A DNA stretch of 64,000 nucleotides, from contig JAURFD010000002.1 in NCBI GenBank assembly GCA_030827125.1, positions 124,001 through 188,000 of the forward strand. The letters are read 5' to 3'. Below the pieces are notes generated by a model, which was given only the letters and a program-made list of their open reading frames with translations, ran no database searches and had not been told where the DNA came from. Shown in pieces: positions 39,076-48,439 of this stretch (the stretch's first letter is position 1; each line of letters starts with the position of its first letter). The stretch is from Candidatus Nanopelagicales bacterium (lineage in GTDB: Bacteria > Actinomycetota > Actinomycetes > S36-B12). The translations under genes and the position numbers were made by a program.

Positions 39076-39401
39076 GCGAAGAGACCACTACGACGGTCGC
39101 TGCAGACGAGATCTGGGAGGCCATGAAAGACGTGGTCGATCCCGAACTCGGCATCAATGTGGTCGATCTCGGCCTCGTCTACGACGTTCACGTTGAAGAA
39201 GGTGGCAGCGCCACCCTCGACATGACGTTGACCTCGGCAGCCTGTCCGCTCACGGACGTCATCGAGGATCAGACTCGAGCGGCCCTGGACGGATTGGTAC
39301 CGGGATTCGCGATCAACTGGGTCTGGATGCCGCCGTGGGGACCGGACAAGATCACCGATGATGGTCGCGAGATGCTGCGTGCGCTGGGCTTCAACGTCTA
39401 G
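39072..39401 (+). CDS. sufT: MIP18-family Fe-S maturation protein SufT
   Basis: A 109-residue DUF59/PaaD-like protein, last gene of the suf operon. VVDPELGINVVDLGLVYDV and TLTSAACPLTDVI carry the conserved Asp-Pro-Glu and the reactive-type cysteine of the family. Homologues help deliver clusters to target enzymes. The GTG at 39072 overlaps the sufU stop and has GGAGG at 39061-39065; a frame opening at 38997 lies inside sufU. Confidence 0.93.
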   Translation: MSEETTTTVAADEIWEAMKDVVDPELGINVVDLGLVYDVHVEEGGSATLDMTLTSAACPLTDVIEDQTRAALDGLVPGFAINWVWMPPWGPDKITDDGREMLRALGFNV

Positions 39402-39404
39402 GCG

Positions 39405-39410
39405 TACCCT
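39405..39410 (+). promoter_or_regulatory. Candidate -10 element for the ABC-F gene
   Basis: TACCCT just after the sufT stop, nine bases before the GTG at 39420. The spacing is longer than the six bases seen elsewhere, so the transcript may have a very short leader. Confidence 0.4.
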
Positions 39411-39419
39411 CGTGACCTT

Positions 39420-41018
39420 GTGATCACCGGCCAGGGTCTGGAATTGCGCGCTGGCGCGCGACTCCTCCTCGATGACGCATCCGTACGGGTGGGACCGGGC
39501 GACCGAATCGGGCTCGTGGGCCGCAACGGGGCGGGCAAAACCACGCTCACCAAGGTGCTCGCCGGCGAGGCCCTGCCCGCCGCAGGCCAGGTCGTCAACA
39601 CGGGCACCGTGGGCTATCTTCCGCAAGACCCGCGTACCGGTGATCTGCACGTGAGTGCGCGCGACCGCATCCTGGGCGCCCGAGGCCTCGCGGAGGCCGC
39701 CCGCCGCATGCGAACGGCAAGTGAGCGCATGGGTGCCGGGGATACTGAAGCGCAGGCCAAGGCCATGCGGTCGTATGACGCCGCCCTCGCTGAGTTTGAA
39801 TCCCGCGGTGGGTACTCCGCGGACTCGGAGGCGGCCCGTATCGCGGCCAGTCTTGGACTGCCCGATCGAGTGCTGGGCCAGGAACTCGCCACCCTGTCCG
39901 GCGGCCAACGACGTCGGATCGAATTGGCACGAATCCTCTTCGGTGGCTACGACGTGCTCCTTCTCGACGAGCCGACGAACCACCTCGACGCGGACAGCAT
40001 CGGCTGGCTGCGGCGGTTCCTCGCGTCCTATCCCGGGGGGTTCGTGGTGATCAGCCATGACGTCGGGCTCCTGGAGGCAACGGTCAATACCGTGGTGCAC
40101 CTTGACGCCAATCGAGCGGAAATCGACACCTACGCGATGGGGTGGACGGCGTATCTGAAGCAACGTGAGGTGGATGAGCGGCGGAGGCGCCGCGAACGCG
40201 CCAACGCGGAGAAGCAGGCCAGTGCCTTACGCGAGCAAGCCGAGAAGATGCGAGCCAAGGCCACCAAGGCGAAGGCAGCCCAGTCCATGTTCAAGCGCGC
40301 TGAGCGCCTGGTGGACGGGCTGGAGGAGAGCCGAGCCCACGATCGAGTCGCGCGAATCCGATTCCCCGACCCGGCCCCGTGCGGCAAAACTCCGCTGAGC
40401 GCGACCGGACTGTCCCGGTCCTATGGATCGCAGGAAATCTTCACCGACGTGGACCTGTCGGTGGATCGCGGCTCGCGCGTCGTCATCCTCGGTTTGAACG
40501 GTGCTGGCAAGACAACGCTGTTGCGCATCCTCGCGGGGATCGACGCACCCGATACCGGTGATGTCATCCTTGGCCACGGCGCCAAGATCGGCTACTACGC
40601 GCAGGAACACGAAACCCTGGATCCGCACAGAACGGTCCTCGAAACGATGGCGAGCGCCGCTCCCGATCTGGGGGAGACCGAGTGCCGCCGGATTCTCGGC
40701 TCCTTCCTCTTCGTTGGCGATGATGTCTACAAACCGACCGGAGTGTTGTCCGGAGGCGAGAAGACACGCCTGGCCCTCGCCACGCTTGTGGTCTCCAGTG
40801 CGAATGTCCTTCTTCTGGATGAACCGACCAACAACCTCGACCCCGCGAGCCGAGAGGAGATCCTCGGGGCACTGCGGCACTTTCAAGGTGCCGTCGTGCT
40901 GGTCACGCATGATGAGGGGGCGGTTCGTGCGCTTGACCCCGAGCGCGTCGTCATCTTGCCGGAGGGTGACGAGGATCTGTGGAGCGAGGACTACGCTGAA
41001 TTGGTGGAGTTGGCATGA
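39420..41018 (+). CDS. ABC-F family ATPase
   Basis: A 532-residue soluble protein with two ABC domains and no membrane segments. The first has GRNGAGKTT, LSGGQRRR and LLLDEPTNHLD. A charged linker rich in Arg, Lys and Glu lies at about 243-300. The second has GLNGAGKTT, LSGGEKTR and LLLDEPTNNLD. ABC-F proteins act on the ribosome as translation factors or in antibiotic protection. Position after the suf operon and before an enoyl-CoA hydratase gene matches other actinobacteria. Whether it gives resistance cannot be told from sequence. Confidence 0.92.
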   Translation: MITGQGLELRAGARLLLDDASVRVGPGDRIGLVGRNGAGKTTLTKVLAGEALPAAGQVVNTGTVGYLPQDPRTGDLHVSARDRILGARGLAEAARRMRTASERMGAGDTEAQAKAMRSYDAALAEFESRGGYSADSEAARIAASLGLPDRVLGQELATLSGGQRRRIELARILFGGYDVLLLDEPTNHLDADSIGWLRRFLASYPGGFVVISHDVGLLEATVNTVVHLDANRAEIDTYAMGWTAYLKQREVDERRRRRERANAEKQASALREQAEKMRAKATKAKAAQSMFKRAERLVDGLEESRAHDRVARIRFPDPAPCGKTPLSATGLSRSYGSQEIFTDVDLSVDRGSRVVILGLNGAGKTTLLRILAGIDAPDTGDVILGHGAKIGYYAQEHETLDPHRTVLETMASAAPDLGETECRRILGSFLFVGDDVYKPTGVLSGGEKTRLALATLVVSSANVLLLDEPTNNLDPASREEILGALRHFQGAVVLVTHDEGAVRALDPERVVILPEGDEDLWSEDYAELVELA

Positions 41019-41824
41019 CGAACGGATCAGACCGCTGGAATAACGAGGCCTTCGCGCGTGGTGACATCAGTGTCACCCAGCGGGACAGCGTTCTTACGAT
41101 CGAACTCAATCGGCCCGAGGCGCGCAATGCGCAGACGCCGTCCATGTGGGCGGCCCTCGCGGCCGTCGGCGCGGTCATCACCGCCGACCCGGAGGACATC
41201 ACGGTCGTGGTGATCCGGGGGGCCGGGCCATCGTTCTCCGCCGGGCTAGATCGCCGCATGTTCACCCCGGAGGGCGTGCCAGGCCAGACATCGCTCGCCG
41301 GACTGATCGGCTTGCCGGACGCGGAGCTCGACGCCGCCATTGCCGAATTCCAACGTGGCTTCACCTGGCAACGGGCGGTGCGTCCGCTCACCATCGCAGC
41401 GGTTCACGGTCACGCCATCGGTGCGGGTTTCCAACTGGCGCTGGCGTGCGACCTCATCTTCGCAGCGCCCGACGCGACCTTCGCGATGCGCGAAACCTCC
41501 CTCGGTCTGGTGCCGGACCTCGGGGGTACCGGTCCGTTGGTGCGGGCGGTGGGCCTTGCACGCGCCACGGATATCTGTGCCACCGGTCGTTCGGTGACCG
41601 CAGCGGAGGCGGAGCGCATCGGGCTGGTGGCGCGCGTCGCGGATGACCTGGACGAGACGGTGAACGCCTACGCCGAGGTGATAACTGCGACTCCACCGGG
41701 TGCGGTGGCCGACCTTCTGCCCCTACTCGCGAGCGCGGTCGACAACGATCTCGACCAGCAACTTGCGGCCGAACGTCGAGCGCAGATCGCGCGCCTCCGG
41801 GCGATCACGGGCCGTCAGGGCTGA
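41015..41824 (+). CDS. Enoyl-CoA hydratase/isomerase family protein
   Basis: A 269-residue crotonase-fold protein. TIELNRPEARNAQ, the first oxyanion-hole segment FSAGLD and HGHAIGAGFQLALACD are conserved. METSLGLVPD-like sequence (RETSLGLVPDLGGTG) has a Glu at one expected catalytic position. The exact reaction is not predictable. The ATG overlaps the ABC-F stop, so the two are probably co-translated. Confidence 0.88.
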   Translation: MTNGSDRWNNEAFARGDISVTQRDSVLTIELNRPEARNAQTPSMWAALAAVGAVITADPEDITVVVIRGAGPSFSAGLDRRMFTPEGVPGQTSLAGLIGLPDAELDAAIAEFQRGFTWQRAVRPLTIAAVHGHAIGAGFQLALACDLIFAAPDATFAMRETSLGLVPDLGGTGPLVRAVGLARATDICATGRSVTAAEAERIGLVARVADDLDETVNAYAEVITATPPGAVADLLPLLASAVDNDLDQQLAAERRAQIARLRAITGRQG

Positions 41825-41826
41825 AC

Positions 41827-43686
41827 TTGTCGAACATCAGCCCCTGGCAGATCGTCCACTCGTACACCCGGGATCGAAGTCAACTCCACGCGGTGGACAG
41901 GGGTGTCGTACGACGCATCCTCGGTTACGCGAAGCCCTATCGCGTGCTCGTCGTAGCTTTCATGGCCACGTTGATCGTCACCTCGTTGCTCACAGTGGCT
42001 CAACCACTGCTGATCGGTCGAATCATCGATGACGGCATCGGGGCGGGCAATGCACAGGTGGTGACCTTCCTGGCAATCGGCATGGCCGTCTTGGCGCTCC
42101 TTGACGCGGTCGTGGGCCTGTTTGGGCGGTGGTTCAGTTCCCGAATCGGCGAGGGACTGATCTTCGATCTGCGCACGCAGGTGTACGACCATGTCCAACG
42201 ACAGTCGGTGGCATTCTTCACCCGGGCACAAACCGGAGCCCTTGTCTCCCGACTGAACTCCGATGTGATCGGTGCCCAGCAAGCCTTCACCTCGACCCTG
42301 AGCGGTCTCGTGGGGAACCTCATTACGGTCAGCATCGTGTTGGTGACCATGCTCCTGCTGTCCTGGCAGATCACCCTTCTTTCCCTTGTCATGGTCCCGG
42401 TGTTCCTTCTGCCGGCGCGGTGGATGGGCCGACGGCTGCGTGACCTCACCCGTGAGCAGATGCAGGTGAACGCTGAGATGAGCAGTCAGATGACGGAGCG
42501 GTTCAATGTCGCCGGCGCTCTTCTCGTATCACTCTTTGGTCGTCCTGAGGACGAGCACGGAGCGTTCGCGGGCCGAGCGGCGAGGGTACGCAACGCGGGC
42601 GTGTCGATCGCTATGGCGAATCGTTGGTTCCTCACCGCACTGCTGCTCGCGGCCGCTCTTGCCACCGCGCTGGCGTACGGCATCGGCGGCAATCTTGTCA
42701 TTGCCGGGGCACTCGAATTGGGCACACTCGTCGCCCTGGTCGCCCTGCTGTCGCAGCTGTACGGCCCGCTGACGGCGCTCGCGAACGTGCGCGTGGACGT
42801 GATGACCGCACTCGTGAGTTTTGAGCGGGTTTTCGAGGTGCTTGATCTGCCCCCGCTGGTCAGGGAAGCGCCGGGTGCGGCGCAGGTGCCTGACGGACCT
42901 CTGTCCATCCGGTTCAAGGACGTGTCCTTTGGTTACCCGACCTCGACCGAGGTTTCGCTGGCCTCGCTGGAAACGGTGGCGCGCGAGGAGGCGGAGCGTG
43001 ATTCGGGGCCGGTGCTGCAGGATGTGAGCTTTGAGATGGAGGCCGGGCAGCTCGTCGCCCTCGTCGGACCCTCCGGGGCCGGCAAGACGACAATCACCGC
43101 GCTTGTGCCGAGGCTCTATGACGTCACCTCCGGCTCGGTCAGGGTCGGCGGGATGGACGTCCGCGACATGACCCTCGAGTCGCTGCGCGGAGCGATCGGC
43201 ATGGTCACGCAGGACGCTCATCTCTTCCACGACAGCATTCGCAACAACCTCTTGTACGCACGACCGGACGCGGACGAGGCCGCGCTGATCGCGGCCTGCC
43301 GCGGCGCGCAGATCTGGGACCTCATCGCCTCATTGCCGAATGGACTGGACACGGTCGTCGGGGACCGCGGCTACCGGCTGTCCGGTGGGGAGAAGCAGCG
43401 ACTCGCGATTGCGCGCGTCCTCCTCAAGGCTCCACGAATCGTGGTCCTCGATGAGGCGACGGCTCATCTGGACTCCGAAAGCGAGGCTGCGGTCCAGCGG
43501 GCACTGGCGACCGCGCTCGAGGGGCGCACGTCGTTGGTGATCGCGCACCGCCTGTCGACGATTCGCCAGGCGGACCTCATCCTGGTGGTCGAGGACGGAC
43601 GCATTGTCGAACGTGGAACGCACGCGGAATTGATGGCTCGGTCTGGTGTCTACGCGAACCTCTACGCAACCCAGTTCGAGGACTAG
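41827..43686 (+). CDS. ABC exporter, fused membrane and ATPase domains
   Basis: A 619-residue half-transporter of the MsbA/MDR type. Six hydrophobic helices lie within about residues 35-330. The ATPase domain has GPSGAGKTT, LSGGEKQRLAIAR, VVLDEATAHLDSESE and a switch His in VIAHRLSTIR. It likely forms a homodimer. The start is an unusual TTG at 41827, five bases after a stop-overlapping AGGGCTGA; no better start keeps the N-terminal NISPWQIVHSY segment. Substrate unknown. Confidence 0.9.
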   Translation: MSNISPWQIVHSYTRDRSQLHAVDRGVVRRILGYAKPYRVLVVAFMATLIVTSLLTVAQPLLIGRIIDDGIGAGNAQVVTFLAIGMAVLALLDAVVGLFGRWFSSRIGEGLIFDLRTQVYDHVQRQSVAFFTRAQTGALVSRLNSDVIGAQQAFTSTLSGLVGNLITVSIVLVTMLLLSWQITLLSLVMVPVFLLPARWMGRRLRDLTREQMQVNAEMSSQMTERFNVAGALLVSLFGRPEDEHGAFAGRAARVRNAGVSIAMANRWFLTALLLAAALATALAYGIGGNLVIAGALELGTLVALVALLSQLYGPLTALANVRVDVMTALVSFERVFEVLDLPPLVREAPGAAQVPDGPLSIRFKDVSFGYPTSTEVSLASLETVAREEAERDSGPVLQDVSFEMEAGQLVALVGPSGAGKTTITALVPRLYDVTSGSVRVGGMDVRDMTLESLRGAIGMVTQDAHLFHDSIRNNLLYARPDADEAALIAACRGAQIWDLIASLPNGLDTVVGDRGYRLSGGEKQRLAIARVLLKAPRIVVLDEATAHLDSESEAAVQRALATALEGRTSLVIAHRLSTIRQADLILVVEDGRIVERGTHAELMARSGVYANLYATQFED

Positions 43687-43717
43687 GTGGTGGTCCGCTG
43701 GTCGAACGCCGGGTGCG

Positions 43718-44461
43718 TCACCAGGGGGAGCGAAGGAGCCCGCCATCCACGGGCACGAGGACACCGGTGACGTAGGACGCGGCGGGAGAGAGCAGGAAAG
43801 CGGCGACCTCACCGAATTCCTTGGGGGAGCCGAGCCGCTTCATCGGGATGTCTGCTTCGACAGCGGCGAGACCCTCCTGCGTCCCGCCGGTCAGCGTGAT
43901 CATGCGGTCGGTGGCGATCTTGCCGGGCAGGATGCCGTTGACCCGGATGCCCCGGGGTGCGAGTTCATTGGCGAGGTCTTTGACGAGCATGGCCAGACCA
44001 GGGCGCAGGACGTTGCTCGCTGCGAGGACGTCGATGGGCTCCTTGACCGTGCTCGATAACACGACGAGGAACGAGGCACCCTCGGCGAGTCGCGGGGCAA
44101 GTGTGCGGATGATGCGCAAGGTCGTGAGGGTGACCTGCTCGAAGGCCTGCTGCCACTGCAGATCGGTGTAGTCCAAGGCGCGGCCGGCGGCAGGACCTCC
44201 CACGTTGACGAGTACGCCGTCCAGGGGGGCGGCGCCGAGAGCATCGGCAATCTGTTCGGCGGCATCCACGTCTGTGAGATCGACGGGCACGGCCTGCGCG
44301 TGCGGGCCGAGGCTGGCAAGCGCCTCATCGAGTGACGCCGACGGTCGCGCCGCGATCACCGTGTGCGCCCCATCCGCGGACAGGGCGGCGGCCGTGGCAT
44401 AGCCGAGACCGCGCGACGCAGCGGTGACCACATAGCGTCGACCTTCGAGTCCGAGATCCAT
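43718..44461 (-). CDS. Atypical short-chain dehydrogenase/reductase
   Basis: A 247-residue Rossmann-fold protein. TAASRGLGYA is a variant of the TGxxxGxG cofactor motif, NVGG replaces NNAG, and GIRVNGILPG and the C-terminal VPVDGG are typical. The catalytic YxxxK is absent: the aligned positions read SNVLR, after LSSTVKEP. A subgroup of SDRs with SNxxR exists, but its chemistry is unclear to me. AAAGGA precedes the ATG. The downstream neighbour converges (ABC exporter); SURF1 lies upstream on the same strand. Confidence 0.82.
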   Translation of the reverse strand: MDLGLEGRRYVVTAASRGLGYATAAALSADGAHTVIAARPSASLDEALASLGPHAQAVPVDLTDVDAAEQIADALGAAPLDGVLVNVGGPAAGRALDYTDLQWQQAFEQVTLTTLRIIRTLAPRLAEGASFLVVLSSTVKEPIDVLAASNVLRPGLAMLVKDLANELAPRGIRVNGILPGKIATDRMITLTGGTQEGLAAVEADIPMKRLGSPKEFGEVAAFLLSPAASYVTGVLVPVDGGLLRSPW

Positions 44462-44481
44462 GGGCGTCCTTTCGCTGACGG

Positions 44482-45198
44482 CTAGGGCGTTTCGGCTTCG
44501 GCCGCGGCGTCTTCTCGCGCCTCACGACGCAGGAAGTAGAACCACCCGACGAGAGCGATCACGGCGAAGATCACCCACTGCACGGCGTAACTGATGTTGC
44601 GACCCTCGTCGATGACCGGCGCCGGCAGGGTGGTGAGGCCCGGATCGCGCGGGACCGATGTGGTGGCCTCGAGATACAGGGATTCCTCGCCGCGACCCCA
44701 CACGACCGGGTCGAGCGCTGGCGCCTGCCCGCTCGGGAGGTCCGTGGGAAAGGGGTCGGGGGACATCTCGCTCCAGCGCAGTCGACCGGTCACCATGACA
44801 TCCCCCGTGGGGGGCGCCGGTGCCGTCACGGCGGCCGTGGCGGATGCGCCACTGGGGATCCAGCCGCGATTGACCCAGACCTCAGCCGTGTTCGTTTGCA
44901 GCAGCGACACCACCCAGAAACCGTTTGCTCCGTCGAGAGGGCGTTGCCGGATTAGCCAGGTGGCACCCTCCGCGTAGCGGCCGGTGGCGACGATCGGCTC
45001 CCACTCCACCGGATCTACCACGGCGAGATCCACCGGGGTAACGTCCTGGGTCGCGACCGCGTCGAGAGCAAGGCGTTCGGTGCGGCGATCCTCCGCACGC
45101 TGCCACTGCCAGCGACTCAGGAGGCCGAAGCCGACGATAGCGATGACGACGAGCAGGCTGAAGGCAATCCACCGCCGGGTTCGGAGGAGGGACCACAT
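44482..45198 (-). CDS. SURF1 family cytochrome oxidase biogenesis protein
   Basis: A 238-residue protein with a membrane helix near each end (about 11-28 and 206-225) and a periplasmic-side domain between. LLSRWQWQRAEDR near the N-terminus and VNRGWIP are SURF1 hallmarks; the Tyr-Val/Ile-rich C-terminal helix follows NISYAVQW. SURF1 helps insert heme A into aa3-type cytochrome c oxidase, so it links functionally to ctaA and ctaB in this window. The ATG is preceded by TACCGT and exactly six bases. Confidence 0.92.
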   Translation of the reverse strand: MWSLLRTRRWIAFSLLVVIAIVGFGLLSRWQWQRAEDRRTERLALDAVATQDVTPVDLAVVDPVEWEPIVATGRYAEGATWLIRQRPLDGANGFWVVSLLQTNTAEVWVNRGWIPSGASATAAVTAPAPPTGDVMVTGRLRWSEMSPDPFPTDLPSGQAPALDPVVWGRGEESLYLEATTSVPRDPGLTTLPAPVIDEGRNISYAVQWVIFAVIALVGWFYFLRREAREDAAAEAETP

Positions 45199-45204
45199 AG
45201 GTCA

Positions 45205-45210
45205 ACGGTA
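45205..45210 (-). promoter_or_regulatory. Leaderless -10 element for the SURF1 gene
   Basis: TACCGT on the minus strand, then TGACCT, then the ATG at 45198. Confidence 0.65.
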
Positions 45211-45223
45211 GGCGACGCCGAAC

Positions 45224-45514
45224 TCAGCGTTGCTGTCCCGGGGGTAGCGCGAGGGTCGTCGGAAGCGGCGCCGCGGTGGGTCCGGGGCCACGACGGCTGA
45301 AGCGGGCGTTGGCGGCCACGACGGCGAGATAAGGCAAGATCACTGCGCCGGTGATGAAGACCCAGCGTGGCCATCCGGGGACCAGGATCGCGAGGATGAC
45401 GCACGCCGTACGGATGCTCATGGAAATGAGAAAGCGCCTCGTCCGGCCACTTTGCTCGTCGGCCAACCCTGTAGGTGCCGCGGTAATCGAGTGGACCTCG
45501 GGTTCGCTGCGCAC
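45224..45514 (-). CDS. DUF3099 membrane protein
   Basis: A 96-residue actinobacterial protein of unknown function. It starts VRSEPEVHSIT and continues through SGRTRRFLISMSIRTAC, a pattern I recognise from DUF3099. Two hydrophobic helices follow (about residues 31-50 and 53-72), then a proline-rich tail. The GTG at 45514 is chosen because TACCGT lies six bases upstream, the same hexamer used by SURF1. A longer frame to 45604 would overlap tldE. Confidence 0.8.
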   Translation of the reverse strand: MRSEPEVHSITAAPTGLADEQSGRTRRFLISMSIRTACVILAILVPGWPRWVFITGAVILPYLAVVAANARFSRRGPGPTAAPLPTTLALPPGQQR

Positions 45515-45520
45515 GTCCCT

Positions 45521-45526
45521 ACGGTA
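45521..45526 (-). promoter_or_regulatory. Leaderless -10 element for the DUF3099 gene
   Basis: TACCGT on the minus strand, then AGGGAC, then GTG 45514. Confidence 0.65.
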
Positions 45527-45563
45527 GGTCCTGCCGGGCATTCCCGCATTCCCTAGGGTTTGG

Positions 45564-46952
45564 CTAGAGAGCGTCGCTAACGGTCGACAGATGGAACCCG
45601 TCAATGACGGCGGCGGGCATGGCCACTCGGGGAGCGTAATCGCCCATCTCGCGGGGCAGGGTACGTGCAGTGTGGCCTACGTCACGGAGACGGTTGAGAA
45701 TGGCCAAGGGGGAGTCGTTGAAGCGGAAATTCGTGGTGGCACCGATGATTTCCCCACCTCGTACGACGTACACGCCATCACGCGTGAGGCCGGTGAGCAG
45801 CAACGTCTGCGGATCGACGAGTCGGTTGTACCAAAGGCAGGTGACGTAAATCCCATCGGACATTCGCGCGAGGAGGTCATCGCCCGTGCCTTGTCCCGTC
45901 GGGTCAGTGAATCGGAGCGTGTCTGCCGGAGCCACCGGATCGATGGAGTGCTCAGCGGCGAGACGTCGCGGCGCGACGAGGTGGGTGAGTGTCCCGTCGG
46001 CGATCCAGTCAGTGGTAGGTATCTCTATCCCGTTGTCGAATACAGAGGCCATGTCTGACGAAGAGGCGGTGGTTAGCCAGTTCGCGCAACCGATCTGAGG
46101 GTCATGCGGGTCGCTTTGCAAGCGAATGGGCCGGTCGGCCACCCGGTTACCGATCCGCGTACCGCCGCCCGGTGTGCTGAAGGCGCTGTGACCTTCTAGG
46201 GCTGGCCGTGCAGCCATCGACCACCACAGGTCCACCATGAGATCTCCCATGGCGCTGGGAGTCAGGAGGCAGTCATGCCGACCGGCCTCGACGTCAATTC
46301 GACGCGCCTGCCAGTCCAGCGCGCGGCGGATAGCGGCGAGCGCGTCGTCGAGATCGATGTCAATGAAGTCATCGGTCGCCACCCCCCACCAGGTGGATCG
46401 AGAGCGTGCATGTGACTTGGCCGTCATCTCCAGCCGGCCCGACGGCTGCACGTGCCGCTTGCGGAGGCCCGTTGACGTGCCCAACCACACGGTGTCGACA
46501 CAGTGCTCGGCGTATCCGAAGAGTTCGGCGCCGTCCGCGTTTACAGCGTCGAACAGATCACCGAGATTCCGACTCAGTTCGGCGAATACAGCGCTCTCGG
46601 TCATGGGCGCGTCGGTGGTCCAGGCAGTGTCGTCCCCACCCCAGGGCGCGACAAGCGGTGCTGCATCATCAGCGGCGGGCGCCTGAGCGGCTGCGCGACC
46701 TGCTTCTTGCACCATGTCGGCGATGTCATCTCGGTTCGGTTGCGTGCTACTCACGGTCGCGGTGGCTACTCCGTCGGGACGCTCGGCGAACGCCACCAGG
46801 GTGAGCTCGAGCCCACGTGACTCGCCGTTTGTGGTCAGGGTGGTTCGCGCCCAGCGAAGATCAACTCGGCTGGACACGGTCACGATCGCCACGCAGCCAG
46901 CGAGGCCCTGGGCGAGGCTCAGGGTCGTATCCACCATCTCCTCCGGACGCAT
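45564..46952 (-). CDS. tldE: TldE/PmbA family metalloprotease subunit
   Basis: A 462-residue PmbA/TldE homologue. In E. coli TldD and TldE form a heterodimeric protease; TldE has no metal site of its own. NRLVDPQTLLLTGLTRDGVY and GEIIGATTNFRFNDSP are the family C-terminal motifs, and no HExxxH is present, as expected for the E subunit. The ATG at 46952 overlaps the tldD TGA by one base (TGATG); a TTG one codon upstream is a weaker option. Confidence 0.9.
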   Translation of the reverse strand: MRPEEMVDTTLSLAQGLAGCVAIVTVSSRVDLRWARTTLTTNGESRGLELTLVAFAERPDGVATATVSSTQPNRDDIADMVQEAGRAAAQAPAADDAAPLVAPWGGDDTAWTTDAPMTESAVFAELSRNLGDLFDAVNADGAELFGYAEHCVDTVWLGTSTGLRKRHVQPSGRLEMTAKSHARSRSTWWGVATDDFIDIDLDDALAAIRRALDWQARRIDVEAGRHDCLLTPSAMGDLMVDLWWSMAARPALEGHSAFSTPGGGTRIGNRVADRPIRLQSDPHDPQIGCANWLTTASSSDMASVFDNGIEIPTTDWIADGTLTHLVAPRRLAAEHSIDPVAPADTLRFTDPTGQGTGDDLLARMSDGIYVTCLWYNRLVDPQTLLLTGLTRDGVYVVRGGEIIGATTNFRFNDSPLAILNRLRDVGHTARTLPREMGDYAPRVAMPAAVIDGFHLSTVSDAL

Positions 46953-48439
46953 CAAGCCTCCTGCCGAGCATTGAGGACGTTGATGTTCTCGAACACTGCG
47001 CTAGGACAGCCGTGGGAGACCGCAGCAACCTGTCCAGGTTGGCCCTTGCCGCAGTTGAGGGCTCCGCCGAGCAGATAGGTATCGGGGCCGCCCAGGGCGA
47101 CAAGGCTGCCCCAGAAGTCCGGGGTCCGCGACTGGTAGGCGACATCTCGAACCTGGCCATCAAGCCGACCGTTCCGGATCCGGTGGAAGCGCTGGCCGGT
47201 GAATTGGAAGTTGTAGCGCTGCATATCGATCGACCAACTGCGGTCACCCACGACGTAGATACCGTCCTCCACGCCCGCGATGAGATCGTCCGTGGTCGCG
47301 GACGAGGACCCTGGTTGAAGGGACACATTTGGCATACGTTGGATGGGAACGTGACCCGCTGAGTCGGCGTAGGAACAGCCGTTGGAGCGCGGATAGCCGA
47401 ATTCAGCCGCCATCGCCCGATCGAGTTGATACCCGACGAGGATCCCGTCCTTCACCAGATCCCAGTCCTGGGCGGCGACTGCCTCGTCGTCCCAGCCCAC
47501 CGTCGCAAGACCGTGTGCAGCGTTGCGGTCACCGGTCACGTGCATGAGGTGGGATCCGTACCGAAGCGTCCCCAACTGGTCGGGCGTGGCAAAGGACGTC
47601 CCCGCGTAGTTCGCCTCGTAGCCCAGTGCGCGATCGAGTTCGGTCGCGTGCCCGACCGATTCGTGGATCGTCAGCCACAGGTTCGTGGGGTCGATGACGA
47701 GGGTGTAGCGACCCGGCTCCACGCTGGGGGCAGCGAGCTTCTCGCGCAATCGCTCGGGCAGGTGTTCCAGCTCGGTGTCCCAGTCCCAGGGCCGAGCCCC
47801 GCCGATTTCATCGCCCTGCCCGAGCAGATACTCCCAGCCACGGGCGACCGGAGGGGCAGTGGTGGACATCGTGTCGAAGGCCCCCGTTTCCGGATGGATG
47901 GCCGTGGCGCTCCACTCGGCCTCAATGCGGCTTCGATGCTGCGAAAAGGCCGATCCGCGACTGTCCAGGTAGTGCACGTCCTCCTGAACCATGGCCAATC
48001 GCGCGTCGACGTGCGCAATGCCCTCGGCCCTCAACAGGGAATGGGACCGTTCCGCGAGCAGCGCTACTCGCTCAGCAGCTGGGACGGCGAAAGGATCGAT
48101 GTCGTAGGGCGAGGTCCATCGCCCCTCATGGACGGGCTCGCCGGCCAATTCCACGCGCGTCGAGACAAGCGGACTGCTGAGCCTGGCAAGGCGGACCGCT
48201 GATTGTGCCAGTCGCACGGCCTCCGGCAACGTGCACATGTCTGATGCGGCAAATCCCCAGCAGCCATCGACGAGGACGCGCACGGCAATCCCGCGGTCGG
48301 TCGATTCGCCCGTCGACTCCACGGCTCCGTCGTGCAACGCGAGGTGTCCCGCTCTCGTCGACATGAGCCGCGCGGCTACGTACTCAGCTCCGGCCGCCGC
48401 CTCGACCGCACCTTCGAGAAGAGCTTCAGTGCTTGTCAT
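46952..48439 (-). CDS. tldD: TldD family metalloprotease
   Basis: A 495-residue TldD homologue, the catalytic partner of TldE. The zinc motif HESVGH (HExxxH) lies in TIHESVGHATELDRALG, with further conserved GSSSATTDDLI, DGIYVVGDRSWSIDMQRYNF and GGALNCGKGQPGQ. TldD/E complexes remove leader peptides or degrade flexible peptides; targets here are unknown. The ATG at 48439 lies inside the end of the TMEM175 gene, an overlap of 14 bases, and is preceded at six bases by CAGAGT, a weak -10 match. Confidence 0.93.
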   Translation of the reverse strand: MTSTEALLEGAVEAAAGAEYVAARLMSTRAGHLALHDGAVESTGESTDRGIAVRVLVDGCWGFAASDMCTLPEAVRLAQSAVRLARLSSPLVSTRVELAGEPVHEGRWTSPYDIDPFAVPAAERVALLAERSHSLLRAEGIAHVDARLAMVQEDVHYLDSRGSAFSQHRSRIEAEWSATAIHPETGAFDTMSTTAPPVARGWEYLLGQGDEIGGARPWDWDTELEHLPERLREKLAAPSVEPGRYTLVIDPTNLWLTIHESVGHATELDRALGYEANYAGTSFATPDQLGTLRYGSHLMHVTGDRNAAHGLATVGWDDEAVAAQDWDLVKDGILVGYQLDRAMAAEFGYPRSNGCSYADSAGHVPIQRMPNVSLQPGSSSATTDDLIAGVEDGIYVVGDRSWSIDMQRYNFQFTGQRFHRIRNGRLDGQVRDVAYQSRTPDFWGSLVALGGPDTYLLGGALNCGKGQPGQVAAVSHGCPSAVFENINVLNARQEA

